Below are positions 44,701 to 55,990 of a stretch of 64,000 bases of DNA, one piece after another. Each line of letters opens with the position of its first letter. The first letter of the stretch is position 1. The stretch is from Morinoia aosen (Eukaryota > Arthropoda > Malacostraca > Amphipoda > Talitridae). A model generated the notes under the pieces. That model was not told where the DNA came from. It was given only the letters and a program-made list of their open reading frames with translations, and made no database searches. A program made the position numbers and the translations under genes. Where the stretch lies: positions 21,756,355-21,820,354 of the forward strand of contig CM059571.1 in NCBI GenBank assembly GCA_030386875.1. Reading direction: 5' to 3'.

Positions 44701-47700
44701 CTTGTCAACGACGCGTGTGATCAGTCGCACAGTCGTGACCTACTACTGACGCCAGTATTGAGCACAGCAACATTTGCTATTCCCGATACTTCATGGAAGA
44801 ACATATCTTACTCCGGTTGCAAATTATATAATACATAATGGTTTTCCAAGAGGATATGTTCTTAATAATTTATTACGACCTACAGTATCATGAAATCTGA
44901 AATTAGAAACAGTGAATTCAAAATGAAAATCACAAAAAGGTAAAACTTTTATCCGTGTATAATTTTGAATGCTACAGTGGTACGAATTTTCTGCTCAGAT
45001 CTAGCGGAACACAATGAACAAAACGGGGATAACTTATTGTTTTAAACATACAGAAATTTTGCTCCTACGAGAAATCCAAAAACAGACTAAAAATTTTCTA
45101 CGTGAGTGAAATACTGTGAAAAAACATTTATGATTGCGATTTTTTAAAACTTAGTAAATAAAATATCAACCTAAGCAGCGTAAGGATTTTTTTAAACGAG
45201 TATGTAACGAGGGTAAATTTTTTACCCACCCCCTCCTATGATCGGCGGCTACCATTCGCAGCAGCCAATGAACAGTACGTCTGGCTAGCTTGTACGCAGA
45301 TGAGCTTTGTGCTCGGTCAATATTTCAGAGGGACGCCAGTCTATGCGTCAGCCTGGGTAGCGACGCACGATTGTGTTGATATAAATGATGGCGCAGAAAT
45401 TACCAAGAAAAAAATGTAAAATCTCAGTTCTATAACGAATTGTATTTTCAGGCCTCTGAACTGAAATCGCGTGTCCATGAAAGAAGTAAAATTTTACGAA
45501 ACAAATTGATTGAGGTTAGATGTACAGTGATGTAAGTGACCTACGGCATTTTTCTGATGATTAAGGTAAAACCAACTGAAGCTTGCATAGCATCGCAATG
45601 GGTGTAAGACATCCATATACGTGTTCTCATTGCCTTTCATGTCATACAACTGAACATTAGAGTGCTGTCCTATGGTGAGAGTGGTTATGGGCTTAGTGAC
45701 ATATCTGGCCTTCTCCGTTTTGTGCCTCGTAAATATTTTACATTTGTGTGTAGATAAAACAGTAACAACTTCATGAATTAACGTGTATTTCGAAGAGTTC
45801 CTCCTCATAAATCTTAGATTCATAAAACCTATACTTAGACCTTGTTGAAAATATGAAATATAGCAGGAACCCGTCAAATAAATTCAGGCAAAAACTTAAT
45901 TTCTCCCGTGGTGCGCTTTTCAATTGGGTGAAGTTAAGTTTTGTAGTGCATATCTTTGTTGTCAGAACGTCATTATTAACAAAACTGAGTTACAACTACA
46001 GCAAGAGAAATAAATCTCTCACGAACCGGTATACTGCCTCCAAGAAATACAGTAGTCCCAATTTCTTAACAATCTTCATTGATTAACCGTAAAAGCAGCG
46101 AAATCGCGCGTGTCCTGCATAGCTGTCAGTGACCTTTCATTCCTGAGACCGTTCTAGGAATTGTGGAAGTGAGCAGCAGCGAGCTCAACTATTGTTTACA
46201 AGTAATATGCTGCCTCACAACGGGGCTGGCGCCCATGTCTTCGTTGGGAGGTGTTATGTCTTAACTACAGTACTTAAAGGCACTGAACTCCTCCTGAGTG
46301 TCATGCATGTCTTCTCCGTTCTAAATTGTTTTAAAAATGTAGCAATGGTATTAAATTACTTTAGTTGCTTAATTTGAAAATTCGGTTTAAATTCACAGCT
46401 CGAAACCGATCCCAGCTTTGAGCGCCCTTGTTCGCAATCCGATTATTCATGAGCGCCGCCGATTTGAAAAACCGATCTGAAATCCATCTGAACTTAGTGG
46501 TAGATTTTTAAAACCCCTCTTCTTGCAGGCAGTAGTAACTGAACTTTCTATATTCCCTGGCTATTTTGTTTTGTCACCTTCCCAAATAATATCATCTGCT
46601 CTATGGAAAATTTTCACGTTTTAACCATCACATTTTGCGGTAATACAAAATTTCAAATTTTGGGCAATAATCGTTCTTTTGCCAGTCTGTTTTTAAAAAA
46701 ACGCAGAGAGCTTTGCGTTGAAAACACAGTCCTACCAGTTGGGGACGCGTCACTATAAAAAATGCTGGTCATATTATCGAACACGTCATCAACCAAGGCT
46801 GCATTGCTTGCACCAGTTGCTTTACGCGCAACACAAAGAAGAGTGCAGGATGATGTAGACGAGCCGTTAGGAGGACATCGAGTATTATGGTTATGAGAAG
46901 AATGACTTACTAGTACACCTTTATAAATATGAACTAAGACAGAACGCTAATCACGCCATCATTTACAGGTTCTTGCTTCAATGATAAGAATAGTGCTTGA
47001 ATTTATTACAATGTCTTTAATGAAAATGAAACAAAGAAAAATAAAATCTTATCAGGAAAGAAAATAGTAATAATAGTAAATATTATTAGAAAAAACTAGT
47101 AATTTGAAGAGCTGCTCTTGAATGAACTCTAGCAGGCACAGTCAGAGTTCCTAAGAACATCATGCCTTAATATTTAACTACCGAACGTTCCTGTTGACCG
47201 ACACGGTCCTCGCGACGAATGAAGCGTGAGGAACATTTTACTGTGAGGAATTTTTCGCTTCACAAAGGAGCTCTACTTGAGACTACTGCGAAGAGTGGCA
47301 TTATTCAGAGGACTACAAATCGATGTGAGCTTCACCACCAGCATTCACGCCTCCATGCCAGTCGTAAACAAAGCATACACCAACTCAAACTTCGAGACGT
47401 TTCTTTGAACTGTCACTGAAAAAAATGGTTCCATCAATTGTCCCCTTGAAATTGGTTGTTGCTCTCAAATCAGGCGCCCAAAACCACAAAGCAAGACGTG
47501 ATCATCGAACACGTGGAAGTTGTCTCGCATCGACAGCTACAAGACTGATCTTATTATCAGTTAGACTACTCAAATCAGATAAGGAATCCCCATCAAAAAA
47601 GAGGGTTGACGACACAGTTTATCGATAAGGACTCGAACCTAAATAACAAAATAACAGCAAGAGCTTAGAAGTTGAAGTATAAATAAAAAAAACACAATAC

Positions 47701-49299
47701 CAGAATTTGAAGTAACAGTAAAAGAAGCGTCTGAACACACGCCCATGATATGAACCAACATGTAATAATTGTATCCAGTAGACAACAAGCACTGATATCT
47801 CTTTCACGATTCTGCGTGTCTGTATTCAGTCAAATATTCCAATAAATTTTTGCGTTTCCACTCTATACGTGGTCCTTCAAGTTAAATGAACATATCTGAC
47901 TCACAAATCTTATTTATAAATGGTAACCCCTTGATTTACTATTACATTTGTGCGACAAATTCACAAAAGCACAAGCCATCGATTTAGCTTTCGTATTAGC
48001 CATCGTGTTGGATAATTGATCGCACCAGTACATGCCTTCAGCAGTCCCTAAAATTCTTTTTGAGTTGCTGTTAGTCTCACTAAGCCGGATTAATGTCGCT
48101 GTCACCGATGATTTATGATGTACTAAATGATACTCACGGGCTATTGAACAGCCAATCTGTACTCATGACGAATTTAAATGCTCTCAAACACCAGGTCATT
48201 GACCCAGGTACTATTGATGGCGTATTTGATGGCAAATCTCTTGAATTAGTAAGGTTTATTAAATTATTTCTTACAGTTTTTCATACTTGAGTTCATATAA
48301 TTGACCTTAACTTGACATGGAATCGCTCACTAAATTTATGAAAGCGCTCACATGGGACATTTGAAACACAACGTAGTTTTCTGTTGCATTGAGCATGCGT
48401 CATCAGACTGAGCTTCCAGCGTTGCAGATATTTCTGGTTTCTAAATCGGCCAAACTCATGAGAGTTTCTGGAGCTGCCACGAAAGAAAGAATTGCACCAA
48501 CTTTTCAACATAACTGAATCATGAGTTGTTATCGAAAAAAGTACTAAATACGTGTAGAACAAAAACTTTTAATGAATAAAAAACGTAGAAGAACCACACG
48601 GGTGCATCTATTGTTTTTTGCACGGTACGAGAATTTTTTCTATCTGGGGCATTTGATGTGACTCAAAAATGAAATGTTGCCATTTCATACATCCATTTTA
48701 TGAGCATCCGCAGAGATCCAAATTGTAATTTATTTCGCCTTACAAAATCCTCAACTCTGTATTTGTTCTTTTTTCATGCGTTCTTCTTAGTTTAAATTCT
48801 AATACGCAAGTTTTTGTGAAGTGTTCACTTCATGCAGCATACATTCTAATTTATCAACGAAATAGATCACCTCCAGCATCTGTTTTTGACAAAAATCAGC
48901 TGAAAAGAAGTTCGTATTCGTTAATTTCCTATTGTAAACCTTCAAAGTTTCATCGCTTTGAAAAGCTCAAATAAGCTACAGCATTTTTTAGTATTTGTAT
49001 TATACAGAACTTTACTATAAAGTATTAAGCGAGGAGATTTATTTCATTTAAGTAACTAACTAAATTTTATTTAAAATTTTGTTTTAATTGCTAAACTTAA
49101 TAAAAAGAGGTTTCAATGCTCTAATGCTGTAAAACCGGCTTCAATGCTCAGTTACACGCAGCACAAAACACTTAACACTTAGCATAGTAGGTTCACCGTA
49201 CGCAAGAACTGACAGTTATACAGGGATCTAACATCAGAAAACACTACATAAAAGAAGCATAATGTATTCTTCATGAGCGCCACGAGCGCTGTAGCTTGT
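41796..49299. other. non-coding stretch, no gene supported
   Basis: AT-rich, presumed intron or intergenic. The longest frame is 127 codons on the minus strand at 45494-45877, with no motif. About one chance frame of that length is expected in a window of this size and composition. A duplicated phrase cttcag(t)tacgtctaaattt lies at 44478 and 44519. Confidence 0.5.
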
Positions 49300-49565
49300 G
49301 CCCTGCACAATGTCCCTTCATTTCTGATGCTGGTCATTGTCTATTCATTACGGCCTTCCTGAAGCTAATCGTCGCCAATCCACGGTAGACCTGCTGATAT
49401 TCATCATGGTTCACCTATTCCCTCTTTTCTGATTCTATCAATATTAATCCATTCCTGTACCTGTGATACACATCATTGCTTGTTTATTTTCTCCTTTCTG
49501 TTACTATCATTGCCCACCCATTCCTATCCATCTGATGTTTATCATTTCAATCTCTTCCTACGATG
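49300..49565. repeat. very diverged tandem repeat, about 67-70 bp
   Basis: Four successive segments share the order (c)cattcct…ctgatg…catcatt…ctcttttctg with many differences, starting near 49315, 49376, 49446 and 49513. This is suggestive only. Confidence 0.35.
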
Positions 49566-52500
49566 TAATGTTGATCTTATACTTCCTTTGGGTGGCGTTG
49601 ACCAGTTTTACTGTTGCTTGCATGAGAAATAAATTATGCAACAAAGTTTGCCACACGTAAGGCATTTGAAAATCATATTAGTATGATTTTGTGATATGGT
49701 TATCTCAAAAGTAAAGGACACGTTTTCTAAAATTTACCCATTTACACAATTTTCCAAAGCATGACTTTTATCATGGCTGAGAAATTTCGTGGTTCGATTT
49801 TGAATGCCAAAACATTAGAGCATTCCAATGATGAGCATCGGAACACCTGTTCGAATTTGACTCCAGCTAGATTGTGCTATTTCTCGTCGGTAAGCCTGCA
49901 AAAAAACGTAAAAATTTTGATTCTCTCAAGAGCTCTTTTAAAAAAGTGACACATTAAATGCACATCTTGCACACTCAAGCGAAATTGTTTTTTGAAAACG
50001 CTAAATACGGTTGCAAATCAACTTTCTACATGAACATGCAAGGTCGTCTGAAAACGCTTCCATGTAGCGTGAACGACATATGTGAGCATTCGAGACCAAA
50101 ACTTGTATGATTTTTTTAAATAACAAAACAGTGGAGTCCTCCTATTATGCCCAGGGATTCAATAAGGGTGCATTTCAACACATTCTGCCCAATTCAAAAA
50201 TTTCTTGGATGTTACAACCTGAGCTTGAAAGGATGTGAGGTAATCCTTTCTAATATATTTTTTGATCCACTCATCCTATTCAACAGAAGTTTCTCAACAA
50301 CCTTCTCGCAAATGTACGGTGTGGCAATCAGTTTTCATGCCTATTACAGCCTACTCATCCTTTTCTCATTTGTCGCTTAAAATGAGCATCGGAATTTATA
50401 GTTTACAGTAAGCCTTTTTTAACAAAACCGGGTGTCCCAAATAATGTACTCATCCTTTAACTGAAGATTACTCACATGTTTTATTTTTTATTTCGATTTA
50501 GTTCATTGGACTTGTATCTATGTGCATAATCTCCTACATCAAAACAGAATGCATGAGTATTGGGCAGTCAAAAAGTGAGTGCGTTTGTTTCGGACATCCT
50601 GTGGTATCAAAAATCTCTTCGTTTTGTCAAACGAACTTTTTATTACGCTCCGTTCAAAATACGAAGTGTGCTTTGAAATCATTCATTTTTGATAGATATC
50701 GACTTCTGACATTTTGTAATGGACAATACGAAATGGCATTAGATGGTACTGGAATTTCAAGTAGTTAATTATCTACACATTTATCCATAAAAATTTATGC
50801 AAAAATATCTTAGGCTTTGGATAATCGCTTCTTTACTTTTACACAACTTTTCATGTTTCTAAAGAGATTTATTTGGTGGTTCGCTTCATCTTGCATAATG
50901 TACCGGAGTAAAAGCTCCATACTAAATTATCTAGAAATGAGCTTAGACTAACAAAAAACATTCAAGCTATTCAGGTTTATTAAGAAGGGAGAAATGCAAT
51001 ATAAAGTTGAAATCTGATCATGTTCAAAAACTAATGAGAGTTCAAAAGAATATGGCATTCTAGTTTCGATTATAGAAATAAAAAGAAGCATTCTACCAAG
51101 AAGTCAGAAAAAAATCTGCAGAAATAAGGCATCAAAATTAATGACGAACTGTACTCATGGCTGAAGATTCCGGTTGGTTTCTGCTTCCATAACGCTAGCC
51201 GGAGTACTGAGGGCAATGACTAACATCGTTGTACAAGTTCTGCTTCATTAACATATGAGTTGGGCGGTCGATGAGGCGAGGTGATCTGGGTGGTTGGTCA
51301 CGTCACGCTTGCAAGGCATTCACGATTTCTTAATAAGTATGACAGCAGACAATTTTTGGAATAATTTTTTTTAAAGTCGCACCAGCATTTTCCACACAAA
51401 ATTGTATGGCTTTAACTGAGAGTACAACTTGGTCGATCAAATCTGGTAAATGTGGTTTCAGTTTAATTAGGCAAATATACCAATTAGTTTATGTACTTCC
51501 TCGAATAGCAAACCGCTATATTTATGATTGTAAGTAGAAAATTTTGAGGTCCTTTATTAGAATCAAAATATTGAAAAATGCTAGTAAACCGCTTATGAGT
51601 TCCTTTGGAAAAAAGATGAGAAAATTTAAAAATAGAGCTCGTGTTTTCTCCAAGTTATCAATTAAAAGAGATGTACCACTGTAATTGTGCGTAGTGAGGT
51701 GTAAAAGGAACGAAAAAATATTCAAGTGAAAAAAATATTCAATACAAAAATAAATGCAGGAAAATAGTTTTGTCACACGTTGAAGTCCAAGAAACAACAA
51801 GTGTATCTGCTTCTCGAATGATCATTTTAGTGGTGCTATCAGTGTGGAAATTACTTCTATGGAGTTCCGAAGAGCTTTTCATACCCGTAAGAATGGTCAC
51901 AAAAGTGCAAGTCGGAACTAAAGCTTTAAATCCTCATATACATGCATTAACTACCTTATTCAACTATCCCCCATCTTAATTAGCTCTCGTATAACTCATA
52001 ATGTTTACTCTATGTCGCAGGCGTCGAAAAACAAAGTCATGGAAGACATCGCTGAAACTTTTTCCCTTTTTTCTGTCGAACAAAAGCGTGTACAATGTAG
52101 TCGAACAAATTTTGAAAAAAATGCGCGCTTGTGGCCTGTAAATGGCCCGTAACTTTGGGTACTTCAGGTAAGTACGCTAATATTCGCTAAACAAGTTACA
52201 AGTACGAAGTTTATGGAGTTACTTATCCAACAAAAATCAATAATGGGTCACGAAATGTGTTCATTAAAATCAGAATCAGAAGAACGCGAAAAATTCACTC
52301 GCACGCATTCACACTTGAAACTTCATAAAACTTAACACTTTTATTTTTTCTGGAATTGGCTTTGCCATTTATTGAAAGCCTTCGTGTTTGTGCTCTTTTT
52401 ACATTTCTAAGTTATATTCTTTTACCAAAATCTGTTCCTCATATCTTGCACCAATCCACGCTCCATAGAACCTCGTTCGATATTTACATGTGAACACAAT

Positions 52501-52935
52501 TTCTCAACTACCGTAAAATACATTCAACACACCATAACCAACACCGTGCACAACAATGTTCACCATACGAGTATTTCTGTATAAACATGCGCACAGAATA
52601 CTTCAATCACTGCAGGATGCCTTTGAAATCGAAATGCTTATTTTGTGTTCATGTTGAGCTTCCAATGCTACAAAATTTCTCAAATGAACGTAATTGGAGA
52701 AGAGTCAAAAAATTATTAGAAAAATTTCAACAGCGACAATTATAACATTGAGCTCTTAAGTTATTTCATAATTGAAACAAAATTGTAACCCTTACTGCCA
52801 GCACTTGTCGCCAAGACTTCTCTCCTTTTAAAACTTCGTATTGAGAATGATAATGTCAGTCACTGACTGCAGTCGCATTGTTTGGTCTTCCCTAAATTAG
52901 GCCATAAAAGTATGACCAAGAACTTTGTTCCTTAC
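49566..52935. other. presumed intron, nothing recognised
   Basis: It immediately follows, in transcript sense, the donor of the acidic exon. No coding block or repeat is supported. Confidence 0.5.
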
Positions 52936-55097
52936 CTCAGCTTTAGTCGAAATGATGAGTTAGGATCGTTGTCCCAGTGGCTGATGGAGGCAACCCGTTG
53001 GGTTCCTCCACTCTTCATTTGTAGTACCCTCGGTTTGGAGCTGTGCATGTACACATAAACTTTATCTTCATCTGGCACCCATACTTCTGCACCACCTTCT
53101 TCCTTGTCGTCGTCATCAGCCTGCTGACTCTCATCTTCAGGAAGCTGAACTCTCTTATGGGGAGCTTTTGGCCGTCTTGAGTGAAGATCCGCGTGTGATT
53201 CTGATAAGAAATCTTGTACGCGTTTCTCAATAGGATGAAAATATTTTCTGTCAGTTTTTTCAGCATCCTCTGCTATACTGTTAAGGCCAGTAGCTGGTGC
53301 AGCGTCGACAGCTACACTAGAAGATCCGGTATTGGCTACTTCTCTATTTTGAGGCCGCAGTCGCCGCCGTCTTGCTCCTTGGAGAGAAGATTTTGCATGT
53401 GGTGCAGCATTTCTCTGTTGAGACACGGGCCCAACGCTTTGCCTTTGAAAAATAGATGTCCTTTGTCCTGCATTCTTATTTCTGAAAAATGACCGAACAC
53501 CTCCTTCGGGGACATTGGTTTTCCGAATTCTTGCTCCTTTATCAGCGGTCTCGTTTTCAGCAGGGCCTTCCGCATCTAGCTCTTGTGGTTCTGAATTATC
53601 ACCAGGAGCACTTTCTACAGCCTCTGCTGCTACTTCAGCTGGCTCTTCTGCCGGGGCTTCTTCGTCAGCGGCTGGTTCTGTTTCTTCTCCGTTTTCTGGA
53701 TCCGCAGGCTCATCTGGAGCGTCTGCACTTTCCTCTGCGTTTTCCTCTGCAACAGCTTCAGGTTCTTCTGGAGCATCTTCAGCTTCTCCTGCTTCTTCAG
53801 CTTCCTCTTCAGCTGCTACAGGTTCTTCTGACTCTTCAGCTTCTGCAGCATTTTCTTCAGTATCAGCTTCTGGTTCTTCTGGTGTATCTTCAGTTTCCTC
53901 GGGCTCTTCTTCGGCTGCTGCTTCTGGTTCCTCAGCTGCTTCTTCACTCTCTTCGGCATCTTCCCCTACCTCCGCTTCAGGCTCCGCTTCCTCAGCATCA
54001 GCTTCTGCTGCTTCTGGTGCATCTTCTGTTTCCTCGGGCTCTTCTTCGGCTGCTGCTTCTGGTTCCTCAGCTGCTTCTTCACTCTCTTCGGCATCTTCCC
54101 CTACCTCCGCTTCAGGCTCCGCTTCCTCAGTATCAGCTTCTGCTTCTTCTGGTGCTTCTTCTGTTTCCTCGGGCTCTTCTTCGGCTACTGCTTCTGGTTC
54201 CTCAGGAGCTTCTTCGCTCTCTTCGGCATCTTCCCCTACCTCCGCTTCTGGCTCCGCTTCCTCAGCTTCAGCTTCTGCGTCTCCTGGTGCATCTTCTGGA
54301 GTATCTTCAGTTTCCTCGGGCTCATCTTCGGCTGCTGCTTCTGGTTCCTCCGGACCTTCTTCACTCTCTTCGGCATCTTCCCCTACCTCCGCATCTGGCT
54401 CATCAGGAGGCGCTTCATCCTCCTCAGCTTCCACAGTTTCGTCAGGCTCGTCTACCTCAGCAGCATCCTCAGTAGATGGCGATTCCTCTCCGTCATCAGC
54501 ATCTCCTGATAAATCTTCGTTCATGGAACCCGAGCCCGAATCTTTTAACTCAGCTTCTTCAGGCTCACCAATGCTGCCTCGGCCTTCGTCATTGTCGTCC
54601 TCTGGACTATTCTCGTCTTCATCGGCAGTAGGATCTCCCTGTTCTTCATCATTATCAGCCGTGCTATGAATTCCTTCGTCGGTGCTTTCTGCTGATCCGA
54701 TCCTCCCTTCTTTTAGCAGGCCTTCACCACCATTTTCACCAGGTTCAAGTTCTGAGTCAGCTGGCTGAGGTGGGTCCTCTGTTTCACCAGATTCCGCCAT
54801 TTGTCGCGCTTTCTCTGCCTCAGCCCTTCGTTTTGCTCGTCTCTCTTCCAGTCTTTTTTGAAAGTTTGAGGTCCGTGTAGTGCTGCTGTCAGGTTTTTCT
54901 GTATTTTTGCGGCGATTTCTCATTTCCATAGCCATGCTCTCCTGCACAGTCGGTCGAGAAATGCCCCGGCGCCCGCGGTTACGACGGCCATTTCTCCCTT
55001 GAGCATTAAGGATGGCAGCTTCTCCAGACATTGCTGTTCGGTCGAGAGCTCTAAGTGATGTCAAAGATGTCGGTCGGTCTTCGACCGCTAGATCCAT
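52936..55097 (-). CDS. first coding exon of a Glu-rich repeat protein (720 codons plus two bases)
   Basis: The start ATG (55097-55095) has A at -3 and G at +4. Residues about 1-110 are basic and helical (GRRNRGRRGIS; FQKRLEERRAKRRAEAEKAR). Residues about 110-480 are strongly acidic, dominated by Glu, Ala and Pro, with four tandem copies of a 45-49-residue unit centred on EVGEDAEESEEA. Residues about 490-640 are basic and Arg/Gln-rich (RSFFRNKNAGQ). A better-structured tail contains EVWVPDEDKVYVYMHSSKP and SISHWDNDPNSSFRLKL. The apparent stop is inside a consensus donor, ag|gtaagg (phase 2), so the protein continues in another exon. The architecture recalls neurofilament or GARP-like low-complexity acidic tails. 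No family is recognised, and charge alone is not evidence of function. It is intron-interrupted only after the repeats. Confidence 0.85.
53750..54440 (-). repeat. in-frame coding minisatellite in the acidic exon
   Basis: The phrase gcatcttcccctacctc starts at 53956, 54091, 54226 and 54373, giving periods of 135, 135 and 147 bp, all multiples of three. The longest unit carries a 12-bp insertion coding for a PGD-containing stretch. More diverged repeats continue to about 53750. Copy number is likely to vary between individuals. Confidence 0.9.
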
Positions 55098-55779
55098 TTT
55101 TTAACGACTACTCCTATGACGAGATAGTGGTTCTAAAACGTTCGCTTGAAGTAATTAATTTTGAAATTCAAATCAAAAGGCTTTCTAGCACAATTTTCTG
55201 TCTCCAAGGTGAAAGTTTATTTGTGATGTAACGTAGGATGTCCATAAAAAATTATTGACGTACGCATTCAGTTATTAGCTACGGTATTTATTCAAAAACC
55301 TCCAAAACAGGACAAATTATTTGTGAATTTTCTCCGGTTAGTTTTTCCGCCTGTCCCTTCTTGTGGTCATTAATCAACTACGCAGGCACCAATACCACGA
55401 ATGGCTGCACTCAGAGCGCATTAACGCACCGTCGTATTCGTTGAAGCTTCCTGATCAATACACCGACGTGACAAGCTCTACAAGTACAAAATGAACAGCT
55501 CTTAACAATATGACCATCACTTAAACGACTTAACTATAGTTGCAGCTATTAGAAACGAAGTGAACTGAATAATACGGAATCAATTTCCGAATTGGCAGCC
55601 TCAGTCTGCCAGTATTAAAATGGTTATTTGGGTGTTAAAATCTGAAGAATACGTTACATATTTCCCGAATTGATATCAAAATTATTCCTCACCAAGAAAT
55701 TAAAAGCACGGGCAACGAACCGAGTGCGAAACTGTTCTTTTGATCGTCAGTAAAAGACTCCGTTATCTGCACACGTGGT
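55098..55779 (-). promoter_or_regulatory. 5' flank / possible 5' UTR intron of the acidic gene
   Basis: Just before the start codon the minus strand reads gttaaaaaATGG. About 37 nt upstream, gcgaacgttttag could be an acceptor, and a donor-like cttg|gtgagg lies near 55692. A non-coding first exon around 55700-55950 is therefore possible. No TATA box was identified. Confidence 0.3.
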
Positions 55780-55990
55780 TTTGCGGCCCCTACACAGTAT
55801 ACCACATCCATGGATGTCCAAACTCGTACTGACCAATGGTCGATGTTTCGACCAACGGCTGGCGGACGCCCTTCAGCCAATAGGAAGGGCGCAGACTCGC
55901 GCGCTGCCGGCATGCGAAGGTATGTGCGGCGGCACTCGACGGCTACGCACCGTAGCGCTCAATCCCATGACAACGTGCTGTATGATCAGA
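55780..55990 (-). promoter_or_regulatory. GC-rich, CCAAT-containing candidate promoter
   Basis: A GC- and CpG-rich island in AT-rich DNA, 0.7-0.9 kb upstream of the acidic exon's start codon. It contains two CCAAT motifs on the plus strand, in gaccaatgg and agccaatagg, about 44 bp apart. Its position fits the promoter of the minus-strand gene. There is no direct evidence of transcription. Confidence 0.35.

Noticed and set aside
45494-45877. 127-codon minus-strand frame
   Set aside because: The length is about the maximum expected by chance in 64 kb of this composition. No motif, repeat or splice support.
47560-47700. tRNA gene on the minus strand (ggttcgagtcc T-loop-like sequence)
   Set aside because: The T-arm stem has a mismatch, and no D-arm, anticodon arm or matching acceptor stem is present.
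53489-54669. Long plus-strand open frames (over 300 codons, Ser/Ala- or Leu-rich) opposite the acidic exon
   Set aside because: They are mirror images of the Glu/Ala repeat codons. The minus strand has the start context, varied flanking domains and a splice donor.
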